From: an uncultured Sutterella sp.
GTDB lineage: Bacteria; Pseudomonadota; Gammaproteobacteria; Burkholderiales; Burkholderiaceae_F
Direction: 5' to 3'
NCBI GenBank assembly: GCA_905192805.1
Contig: CAJJMF010000001.1
Coordinates: 1-39,569, forward strand
DNA: 39,569 bases
The position numbers and the translations under genes are program-made. The notes beneath the pieces are model-generated. The model saw only the letters and a program-made list of their open reading frames with translations. It was not told the DNA's origin and searched no databases. The stretch's first letter is position 1. Every line of letters starts with the position of its first letter. Positions 33,324 through 39,569 of the stretch are shown here, piece by piece.

Positions 33324-33355
33324 CGCTCAGTCCTTTCTGTTAGTGAGACTGAGCG
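33324..33355. repeat. inverted repeat upstream of the GNAT gene
   Basis: CGCTCAGT (33324-33331) and ACTGAGCG (33348-33355) are perfectly complementary around 16 bases. It lies about 20 bases before the ATG and could be an operator or a 5' UTR hairpin. Confidence 0.5.
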
Positions 33356-33424
33356 TTGAAATGACAAACGAAAGCCCATGGTACGCCAGTGACCCAAGGG
33401 GGTCAAGCACAACGCGCGAGATCC

Positions 33425-33468
33425 AAAAAGGAACGCCCGCTTCAGCAACAACCGAAACGGGCGTTTTT
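33425..33468 (-). terminator. terminator after the alcohol dehydrogenase gene
   Basis: On the minus strand AACGCCCG and CGGGCGTT form a stem, followed after CC by five T. It ends the 33483-34649 gene. Confidence 0.78.
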
Positions 33469-33482
33469 CCGAGCCACCGAAT

Positions 33483-34649
33483 TTAGAGACAGGTGTTGAG
33501 GATCACCTCAACGTCTTCTTTCGCTAACGGGAGCAAATGGCCCACGGGACCCCGTGCGCAACAACGCTGTGCCAAATCCGCCACCGGCACATCGGTATAC
33601 CCCAATTCCGAAAGCGTCAAGGGCATCCCCATGTTCTGGTAGAACGCACAGAGTTTGGCAATCCCCAAGGAAATGGTTTCCGTCTCGGACTCTTGTGCCG
33701 GGACCCCCATCACACGGATGGCAAACTGGACAAATCGCTTGGGTTTTTGCAAGGCGACATAGCGCATCCAAGCGGGGATCACAATCGCCAACCCCATCCC
33801 ATGCACAATCTCTTCGTTCCAACCCGAGAGCATGTGTTCGATCGCATGGCAGGCCCAGTCTTCTTCGCGCCCTAACCCAAAGTAACCATTATGAGCAAAG
33901 GTCCCGACCATCGCTACTTGGCACCAGGAATCGTAGTCTTCGGGGTTATTGCGTAAGCGTAACCCAAAGACCATTGCCGTACGCATCGCGGCTTCCGCCT
34001 GCGCATCCGTATAGGCCGTGTGGGGGGTATTGGAGAAGTAACGCTCCATGATGTGCGAAATCATGTCCACCACCCCAGCACCGATTTGCTTCATCGGCAA
34101 GGTCATGAAGAGTTCGGGATTGATGATAGCAACACGCGGGCGAATGCACTCGGCCCCAATCCCCGTCTTCACACCGTTGTGCGTCATCACGGAGCGAATG
34201 GATTGTTCACTACCCGCAGCAGGCAACGTTAATACCGCAATCACCGGGAGAGCTTCGGTCGGCTGGCGCCCTTCCGCATAGTAAACCCAAGGGTCGGATT
34301 TGGTTTTTAACCCCACCGCCGCAGCCTTGGCGGTGTCGATTACGGAACCGCCCCCAGCGGCAAGCACTAAGTCAATGGTTTCGTCCTTTAATTCGTCCAT
34401 TAACTGATGCACAAAACTCATTAACGGGTTGGGCTGAACCCCACCACGTGCCAACACCGTGTGACCGGCTTGTGTCAATTGGGTTTCTAAGCGCCCTAAG
34501 AGCCCAGAGCGGACTACCGACCCTCCACCATAGACCACCAAAACACGTGCAGGACGACCTACAACTTGTGTCACCAAATCACCGACCTGATTTTCAGCGC
34601 CGCGACCAAAAACTAAACGACACGGATTGTAGTAACTAAAATTCAACAT
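33483..34649 (-). CDS. iron-containing alcohol dehydrogenase (YqhD/BdhA-like)
   Basis: The 388-residue protein is a group III Fe-ADH that reduces aldehydes with NAD(P)H in the cytoplasm. It starts MLNFSYYNPCRLVFG, the typical start of the YqhD/BdhA branch. AAGGGSVIDTAKAAA is the nucleotide-binding loop. The metal ligands fall in GVVDMISHIMERY, DWACHAIEHMLS and EIVHGMGLAIVIPAWM. GAGGG lies upstream of the ATG. The substrate could be butanal or other short aldehydes. It has its own terminator and is not clearly linked to a neighbour. Confidence 0.93.
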   Translation of the reverse strand: MLNFSYYNPCRLVFGRGAENQVGDLVTQVVGRPARVLVVYGGGSVVRSGLLGRLETQLTQAGHTVLARGGVQPNPLMSFVHQLMDELKDETIDLVLAAGGGSVIDTAKAAAVGLKTKSDPWVYYAEGRQPTEALPVIAVLTLPAAGSEQSIRSVMTHNGVKTGIGAECIRPRVAIINPELFMTLPMKQIGAGVVDMISHIMERYFSNTPHTAYTDAQAEAAMRTAMVFGLRLRNNPEDYDSWCQVAMVGTFAHNGYFGLGREEDWACHAIEHMLSGWNEEIVHGMGLAIVIPAWMRYVALQKPKRFVQFAIRVMGVPAQESETETISLGIAKLCAFYQNMGMPLTLSELGYTDVPVADLAQRCCARGPVGHLLPLAKEDVEVILNTCL

Positions 34650-34939
34650 CGCTCAATACCCTCAAACAATTCAAATCGAGCGTTCATAGGCCATAAGGGC
34701 ATAGTGAACACTCACTCCACTCAAATGCAACAAGCAAAGTTCATGCTTTACAGCCGTCACCAGTGCCTCTTGGACAACCTGTCTGCCTGCCGTGAATGGC
34801 AACCCAATCACCCATAGAGGTGGGTATTCCAATTCAATTATTTTAGCGAGTCCACCCCATGGCGACTAGTAGCCAAGCGATTGGGCTCCTACTGCGTCGG
34901 GAGAACTAGTCGTGAAGATCCAGCACCCCTCCCTGTGAG
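34650..34939. other. intergenic region with a foldable three-way junction
   Basis: The 290-base gap has no recognised gene. Near 34864-34914 CGACTAGT and ACTAGTCG enclose two small hairpins (AGCC/GGCT and CTCC/GGAG), giving a cloverleaf-like fold. A frame without stops but also without ATG runs on the minus strand from 34865 to 34671 (64 codons) and may be chance or a gene remnant. Confidence 0.4.
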
Positions 34940-35731
34940 CTACTTTCGCCAGCGACGGCGTTGCTCAAATAAACAGACGGCTGCAGCAGCGGCCACGTTT
35001 AAACTTTCACAGTCGGGCTCAATCGGAATGTAGAAGCGGCGATCCGTAAGCGAAAGCGCCTCTTCAGAGACTCCAGGCCCCTCCGCTCCCATAATCCACG
35101 CCGTAGGCGCTGGCGGATAGTGGTCGGTGGCAAAGAGATCCTCCCCTCCTCGCGCATCGGCTGCTAGGATCGTGCCTGAGAAGCGTTCACGCAGTTGGTG
35201 AGCACTCACTCCTTCAATCAACGTCGCCCCAAAATGGGCCCCCATGCCTGCACGTAATACTTTCGGTGTCCAGAGCTGCACCGTGTTGGGTGACGTAACA
35301 ATGGTTTTTACCCCAGCCGCCACCGCCGTACGAATTAACGTCCCCGCATTGCCCGTATCCTGTACGCCATCCAAATAAAGCAGGGACTGCGTGGCGTCGA
35401 CTGAGTCAATCGTCAGCACCGGGACGGCGATTTCCATCATGATGCCAATACCATGCTCCACAGGGCTCAACGCTTGAAAAAGGGAATTTTTAAGGGTAAA
35501 TAGTGCGATCCCTTGGGTTTGGGCACGAGCGAGCAACGCTTGGGCTTCCGCATTGGGCGATTCGTTCACCAAGAGGGCAGCGACACGCGTCGAGCGATTC
35601 GCCAGGGCTGTCTCGCAAAGATGGGCGCCTTCCAATAAAGTGGCCCCCTCTTTTTTCACCGCTCGTGACTCGGTGGCTAACTTTTTCCAGCGCTTATAGC
35701 GCGGGTTAGATTCACTCTCAATGAATGTCAT
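34940..35731 (-). CDS. TrmH/SpoU-family RNA 2'-O-methyltransferase
   Basis: This 263-residue SPOUT enzyme has an N-terminal substrate-binding domain and a C-terminal knot domain. Motif 1 is LDGVQDTGNAGTLIRTA, motif 2 is IMGAEGPGVSEEAL and motif 3 is YIPIEPDCESLNVAAAAAV, all characteristic. The target nucleotide in rRNA or tRNA is unknown. I chose the ATG at 35731: GAGAAG, which overlaps the rnhB end, stands seven bases before it. A GTG at 35746 inside rnhB is less likely. It follows rnhB by four bases, an order also seen in other Betaproteobacteria. Confidence 0.92.
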   Translation of the reverse strand: MTFIESESNPRYKRWKKLATESRAVKKEGATLLEGAHLCETALANRSTRVAALLVNESPNAEAQALLARAQTQGIALFTLKNSLFQALSPVEHGIGIMMEIAVPVLTIDSVDATQSLLYLDGVQDTGNAGTLIRTAVAAGVKTIVTSPNTVQLWTPKVLRAGMGAHFGATLIEGVSAHQLRERFSGTILAADARGGEDLFATDHYPPAPTAWIMGAEGPGVSEEALSLTDRRFYIPIEPDCESLNVAAAAAVCLFEQRRRWRK

Positions 35732-35735
35732 TGAA

Positions 35736-36428
35736 CTACTTCTCACTTGTGTGTTCGTTAAGATAGTCGCGAATTGGCTTGAAGGTTTTCCGATGAATCG
35801 GGGTCACCCCAAATTGCGCAATGGCAGCAAGGTGTTGCCGTGTGCCATATCCCATATGTTGGGCAAAGCCGTACTGAGGGTAGGTCTTATCGAGGTCGAC
35901 CATTAATGCGTCGCGACTGGTTTTGGCCAAAATGGAGGCAGCGGCAATCTGTGCAACGCGCGCATCTCCCTCGACCAAGGTGGTCACTGGGTAAGGAAAC
36001 CCTCGGGGACGATAATTCCCGTCAATCATGACAATCGTCGGTTTGAGCGTTAAGCCTAATACCGCTCGCTTCATGGCCAGTACCGTGGCTTGCAAAATAT
36101 TGTGCGTATCGATTTCCGGTTCGGACCCCCACGCCACACACCACGCCAAGGCTTTAGCACGGATTTCTTCGGCTAAGACGTCACGCTCGTGAGCGCTTAA
36201 CTGTTTGGAGTCGTTTAATCCGACAATCGGACGATGGCGATCCAAAATCACGGCGGCCGCACACACGGGACCGGCGAGGCATCCACGCCCCGCTTCATCC
36301 ACACCGACCGCATTGACCTCATCCCAAGGGTAAAGCGTCTCGGCAAAAAGCCCCGGTACCCCAGCCTCTAACGTGAGGGCTGGTTTATCGCCCTCACCGA
36401 TCCAGAACCAATCGTTTTGCGCCGACAT
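35736..36428 (-). CDS. rnhB: ribonuclease HII
   Basis: RNase HII cleaves RNA in RNA-DNA hybrids and removes single ribonucleotides from DNA. From the ATG at 36428 it has 230 residues. The active-site motif VGVDEAGRG (Asp44, Glu45) is clear, followed by MIDGN, IAAASILAKTSRD and YPQYGFAQHMGYGT. The first 40 residues are an extra N-terminal stretch (NDWFWIGEGDKPALTLEAG) that most family members lack. A TTG at 36458 lies inside lpxB and is rejected. The gene sits eight bases after the lpxB stop and before the SPOUT enzyme gene. Confidence 0.94.
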   Translation of the reverse strand: MSAQNDWFWIGEGDKPALTLEAGVPGLFAETLYPWDEVNAVGVDEAGRGCLAGPVCAAAVILDRHRPIVGLNDSKQLSAHERDVLAEEIRAKALAWCVAWGSEPEIDTHNILQATVLAMKRAVLGLTLKPTIVMIDGNYRPRGFPYPVTTLVEGDARVAQIAAASILAKTSRDALMVDLDKTYPQYGFAQHMGYGTRQHLAAIAQFGVTPIHRKTFKPIRDYLNEHTSEK

Positions 36429-36436
36429 ACCCGTCT

Positions 36437-37603
36437 CTAGTGCCGCGCGTACTGGCAAATCACGTCCGCAGCCAAATTCGCCGTATCGGCCTTCAAGCTA
36501 GCATGCATCGCTTGGAAGCGTTCCACCAAGTAGGCACGACGCTTGTCGTTCGTGAGTGCATCCTCGATCGACCACGAGATGGCATCGGGCTCACAGAAAT
36601 ACTGTAGGAATTCGGGCACTAAACGTTCCCGCGCCAGAATATTCGGCAGGGAAACGTAATCAATTAACCCCTTCTTTTCCATCAATAGCCCCGTAAAGCC
36701 AGGCATTTTGTAGCCTACCACCATCGGTTTTTTGTAAAGGGCACACTCTAGGGCTGCCGTTCCCGACGCCACCAGTACGGCATCCGAGGCTTCAATCGCG
36801 CGGTGGCTTTGCCCCACGACGACGGTTAACCGTTCTGCTAACCGCGGGTACTGGTTGGCTAACTGCTCTAATGAGGCTTTGGCCTGATCATCGATCGCTG
36901 GCACAATCACGCTCACCGGGCCCGAGCGCTTCATTAACCGTTCAACCGCTTCAAAGAAAATCGGGGCACAACCCGACAATTCGGACGCACGCGAACCAGG
37001 CATCACCGTTAAGACACGATCATTGAGGGGCACATTCAAAGCCGTTCGGGCGCCCACCATATCGGGTTCTTCGGGAATCATCGAGGCGAGCGGATGCCCC
37101 ACAAATGTGGCAGGAATACCCGCCTTACGGTAGATCTCTTCTTCAAAGGGGAAGACAAGCAGCATATGGTCGACTGCACGGCGAATCGTTTGAATGCGCT
37201 CTGGACGCCATGCCCAAATCGAAGGACTCACCAAATGCACGACAGGAATCTGTCGACGACGTAATTCCGTCTCCAGTCCCAAATTAAAATCCGGGGCATC
37301 CACGCCCACAAACACGCGAGGCAGGGAATCCGCAATACGTCCTCCCAGCGAGCGACGTAACTTCAGTAAACGGGGTAAGTGGGCTAACACTTCCACATAG
37401 CCACGCACCGAGAGTTCATTGATATCGTGCCAACAACGGAAGCCCACCTCACGCATCTTGGGACCACCGATCCCATACTGCAGAGCGCCCTCCATACGGC
37501 GTTGCACTTCGGGAATCACCATACTGGCAATTAAGTCACCACTGGCTTCGCCCGCCAACCAAACGGCACCATCGCGCTGAACCGTATTTTCTTGAGTTTG
37601 CAT
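36437..37603 (-). CDS. lpxB: lipid-A-disaccharide synthase
   Basis: LpxB joins UDP-2,3-diacylglucosamine and lipid X to form the lipid A disaccharide at the inner membrane. The 388-residue protein shows AGEASGD, GIGGPKM, ELSVRGYVEVL, GVDAPDFNLGLE, SPSIWAWRPERI, FVGHPLA, MPGSRASEL and SGTAALECAL, the motif series of the family. The ATG at 37603 is preceded by GGTGGTAAG; the frame runs on to 37651, but that part precedes the conserved region. Usually lpxA and fabZ lie upstream; here cdsA and a strong terminator do. It leads rnhB and the methyltransferase. Confidence 0.97.
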   Translation of the reverse strand: MQTQENTVQRDGAVWLAGEASGDLIASMVIPEVQRRMEGALQYGIGGPKMREVGFRCWHDINELSVRGYVEVLAHLPRLLKLRRSLGGRIADSLPRVFVGVDAPDFNLGLETELRRRQIPVVHLVSPSIWAWRPERIQTIRRAVDHMLLVFPFEEEIYRKAGIPATFVGHPLASMIPEEPDMVGARTALNVPLNDRVLTVMPGSRASELSGCAPIFFEAVERLMKRSGPVSVIVPAIDDQAKASLEQLANQYPRLAERLTVVVGQSHRAIEASDAVLVASGTAALECALYKKPMVVGYKMPGFTGLLMEKKGLIDYVSLPNILARERLVPEFLQYFCEPDAISWSIEDALTNDKRRAYLVERFQAMHASLKADTANLAADVICQYARH

Positions 37604-37652
37604 AGTCTTACCACCGTTTGTGGGTCGTGTCCCGTTGACACGACGCCCCATT

Positions 37653-37705
37653 AAAAAGAGGCGTTAGCTCAACCGAGAGGCCTCCCGTTGCGAGCCTAAC
37701 GCCTC
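37653..37705 (-). terminator. cdsA terminator
   Basis: On the minus strand GAGGCGTTA and TAACGCCTC close a long stem with further pairing (CAAC/GTTG) and are followed by five T. A separate hairpin, GTCGTGTC/GACACGAC (37624-37644), lies between this terminator and lpxB. No good lpxB promoter could be seen in between. Confidence 0.85.
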
Positions 37706-37733
37706 AGATGTCTTTAGGACAATATTACCCAAA

Positions 37734-38576
37734 TTAGAGTAACTGAATCGAGAGGAGGATAAACGTTGCCGTCGGTAAAACGGGTAACGAGGCATCCAAG
37801 CGATCGAAGAACCCACCGTGACCCGGCAACAAATTGGAGGAGTCTTTAATCCCCACTAAGCGTTTTAACATCGATTCCCAGAGGTCCCCTGAAATCGAGA
37901 GTGCCACCAAACCTAAAATGATCAATACCCCAGGCCCAAAGCCTAAGTTATCGAACACATAGTTTGTGAAGACAATCTTTTGATCACAGAAGACATAAGT
38001 GAGAATGAAAAAGAGCGTCACGATCAAATATGCACCCAACGCGCCTTCCAAGGTCTTCTTGGGGCTGATCGCCGGTGCCATCGCATGACGTCCCCAAGCG
38101 CGACCACAGAAATACGCCGAAATATCCGCGCCCCAGACAATCAAAAAGACCGAGAGAACCAACACCCAGTCGCCGGCCTGATAAAGCCAGAGCATGGACA
38201 AATAGGCCGCGGGCACAAAACAAACGGCTGACCAGAGGCATTGCCGCTGGCTCACTTTAAAGCCCGTCGTGCGGCTGAGGAGTTCCGCCACAAAAATGAC
38301 AAACCAAGCCACCATAACGAGCCCGTTCATCACAAAGAGGAACCAATTCATGCGATCCAGGCCGCCTGCCCAATAAATGGAAAATTGCGCCGCCATTTCC
38401 ACAACGGACACCAGTAATGCTGGGCGAGGCCCCAAGCCCCCCATACGCAGCCATTCGTAGAGTGCAGCTCCAAAGGCGATGGCCATGACCCCGCCAAAGG
38501 CTAAGGGCCCCAACCAAATGGAGAGCATCAAAATCACAAGCAGAACCACTGCTGTAATTACACGCGTGAGCAACAT
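37734..38576 (-). CDS. cdsA: phosphatidate cytidylyltransferase
   Basis: CdsA makes CDP-diacylglycerol, the precursor of membrane phospholipids. From the ATG at 38576 it has 280 residues and about eight hydrophobic membrane segments. The family signature is near the C-terminus: SMLKRLVGIKDSSNLLPG followed by HGGFFDRLDA. I chose the second ATG because GGAGG is ten bases upstream of it and only one base from the first ATG (38585), and because the N-terminus MLLTRVITAVVLL then matches other CdsA. The gene follows uppS with about 160 bases between them, including a CTAATCC/GGATTAG hairpin near 38625-38646. It ends with a terminator, and dxr does not follow. Confidence 0.95.
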   Translation of the reverse strand: MLLTRVITAVVLLVILMLSIWLGPLAFGGVMAIAFGAALYEWLRMGGLGPRPALLVSVVEMAAQFSIYWAGGLDRMNWFLFVMNGLVMVAWFVIFVAELLSRTTGFKVSQRQCLWSAVCFVPAAYLSMLWLYQAGDWVLVLSVFLIVWGADISAYFCGRAWGRHAMAPAISPKKTLEGALGAYLIVTLFFILTYVFCDQKIVFTNYVFDNLGFGPGVLIILGLVALSISGDLWESMLKRLVGIKDSSNLLPGHGGFFDRLDASLPVLPTATFILLSIQLL

Positions 38577-38737
38577 TCTTCGCATTCCTCCGCTGGGTTG
38601 GCCCCCAGCTTTCTCGAAAACAGTCCTAATCCTCCAGAGGGATTAGCGCTAAACACCTCTCATTCTAACTAAAAGTAGCTAGCAAGGAGAAGTGATATCA
38701 CAAAGTCGCGCATTTTTTCTCGCCAGCCCCACTGGGG

Positions 38738-39442
38738 TTAATTGCCCGTGTGTTGGAGTTGCTCACTCGTTCGGCCAAAACGCCGTTCACGCCCGGCGTA
38801 CCAACGCAGCGCCTCAGTGAAATCGTCTTCATTGAAGTCGGGCCAAAGCCGTTCGGTGAAATACACTTCCGCGTAGGCACTCTGCCAGAGTAAGAAGTTC
38901 GAGAGTCGATATTCCCCCCCTGTGCGAATCATCAGGTCAACGGCCGGCACCGTGAGGTGCGCCTCAATACTATCGGGAGTCACTGCAAGCCCCTTTTGGT
39001 TGAGCTGCTCAACGGCTTGAATCAGGTCCCAGCGCCCACCATAGTTGGCCGCCACGTTTAACCGCATCTGGCTACCCAAGCGCGTCGCCTCTTCGGCGTC
39101 AGTAATAATGGTGTTGAGCTCACTCGAAAAAGCCGTTTTATCCCCAATGACACGCAAGGCCACACCGGCATCCAGTAGTGGTTGTGTCCACTTTTGCAAT
39201 GCCGACGCAAAGAGTTTCATCAGCATGTCCACTTCGGTCTGGGGGCGTGCCCAATTTTCGGACGAAAAGGCAAAAACGGTGAGCTCTTTGACCCCAGCGC
39301 GAACCGCTGCCTCCGTGATGCGGTTTAAGGCTTGTACCCCACGACGGTGACCTTCTGCACGGGGTAAATGTCGCTGTTTAGCCCAACGACCATTCCCATC
39401 CATAATGATGGCAACATGAGGAGCAATGACGGGTACAAACAT
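38738..39442 (-). CDS. uppS: undecaprenyl diphosphate synthase
   Basis: UppS makes the C55 carrier for peptidoglycan and O-antigen. The 234-residue protein shows HVAIIMDGNGRWA with the catalytic Asp near residue 15, FAFSSENW, and a C-terminal RTGGEYRLSNFLLWQSAYAE where the family has RTSGExRxSNF. No Shine-Dalgarno site is obvious in front of the ATG, and the same frame continues open to the window edge, but an upstream hairpin (39477-39509) and family length favour this start. cdsA follows on the same strand. Confidence 0.96.
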   Translation of the reverse strand: MFVPVIAPHVAIIMDGNGRWAKQRHLPRAEGHRRGVQALNRITEAAVRAGVKELTVFAFSSENWARPQTEVDMLMKLFASALQKWTQPLLDAGVALRVIGDKTAFSSELNTIITDAEEATRLGSQMRLNVAANYGGRWDLIQAVEQLNQKGLAVTPDSIEAHLTVPAVDLMIRTGGEYRLSNFLLWQSAYAEVYFTERLWPDFNEDDFTEALRWYAGRERRFGRTSEQLQHTGN

Positions 39443-39476
39443 GGGTGTATTGATGCACGATGGATAGAAAGTGAAA

Positions 39477-39509
39477 CCCCTCAGCTCAATAGGTTGGGAG
39501 GCTGAGGGG
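39477..39509 (-). terminator. weak terminator upstream of uppS
   Basis: CCCCTCAGC and GCTGAGGGG form a perfect 9-base stem on the minus strand, followed by TTTCACTTTC. It may end the gene left of the window edge in the transcription direction. The T tract is poor. Confidence 0.45.
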
Positions 39510-39569
39510 ATTGTGTCCGCGACCGGGGTACGGGACGTCCGACCAAAAAGGAGCGGCGCGAGCTGGACA

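Noticed and set aside
34671..34865. 64-codon stop-free minus frame, protein-like in composition
   Set aside because: It has no ATG, follows an in-frame TAG, matches no family I know, and a run of this length is not rare by chance; noted only as a possible remnant.
1..39569. tRNA, rRNA, CRISPR arrays, insertion sequences
   Set aside because: No tRNA T-arm signature with a foldable cloverleaf, no rRNA stretch, no regularly spaced direct repeats and no transposase motif were seen.
39443..39569. N-terminal extension of uppS to the window edge
   Set aside because: The frame is open, but family length and the hairpin at 39477-39509 favour the ATG at 39442.

Overview
The window looks like chromosome of a Gram-negative, probably betaproteobacterial (Burkholderiales, Sutterellaceae-like) gut-type anaerobe. 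The basis is LPS and undecaprenyl genes (uppS, cdsA, lpxB), the lpxB-rnhB-RNA methyltransferase order, the ppsA/ppsR pair, a tadA-ldcA pair, a histidine kinase of the HDIRQPLQ type with a LuxR-type partner, DUF805 proteins and an [FeFe] hydrogenase. This assignment is inference from gene content; no rRNA gene is present.

Layout. 1-4998: a minus-strand tryptophan operon trpE-G-D-C-F (trpF runs off the left edge), preceded by a long leader that folds as a tRNA-Trp T-box riboswitch (promoter 4771-4799, UGG specifier 4676-4674, T-box 4538-4526, terminator 4431-4394). 4999-8718: PEP synthase ppsA and its divergent regulator ppsR, with a structured 500-base region between them. 8840-12121: an M20 amidohydrolase, divergent from a CodA-like amidohydrolase followed by pyrE. 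12395-13706: three small lipoproteins, two with near-identical signal peptides. 13817-15415: a secreted protein of unknown function. 15736-17859: ppk1. 17977-22629: a compact minus-strand group tadA-ldcA-hybrid kinase-LuxR regulator. 22663-23531: two DUF805 membrane proteins. 23581-29485: a tight minus-strand operon of a NuoF/GltD-type fusion, an [FeFe] hydrogenase, a U32 protein and an unknown protein. 29705-32704: an LprI-like secreted protein, a YheO-like regulator and a threonine-synthase-like enzyme. 32774-34649: a GNAT enzyme and an iron alcohol dehydrogenase. 34940-39442: SpoU-type RNA methyltransferase, rnhB, lpxB, cdsA and uppS.

The strongest unusual signal is the trp T-box. Such leaders are a Firmicutes hallmark and I know of none described in Betaproteobacteria. 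It has stem I with an AG bulge and GGUG-type loop, a UGG specifier facing an AGUA motif, and a UGGC bulge that would pair with the GCCA end of tRNA-Trp. Its terminator lies about 100 nt beyond the T-box sequence and could be coupled to it through an intermediate segment (a relay). Second is the [FeFe] hydrogenase with a flavoprotein partner that lacks the FMN/NADH part of NuoF, resembling the glutamate-synthase-linked subgroup. Third is a TadA with about 155 extra N-terminal residues. The genes between cdsA and lpxB that are usual in this group (dxr, rseP, bamA, lpxD, fabZ, lpxA) are absent here.
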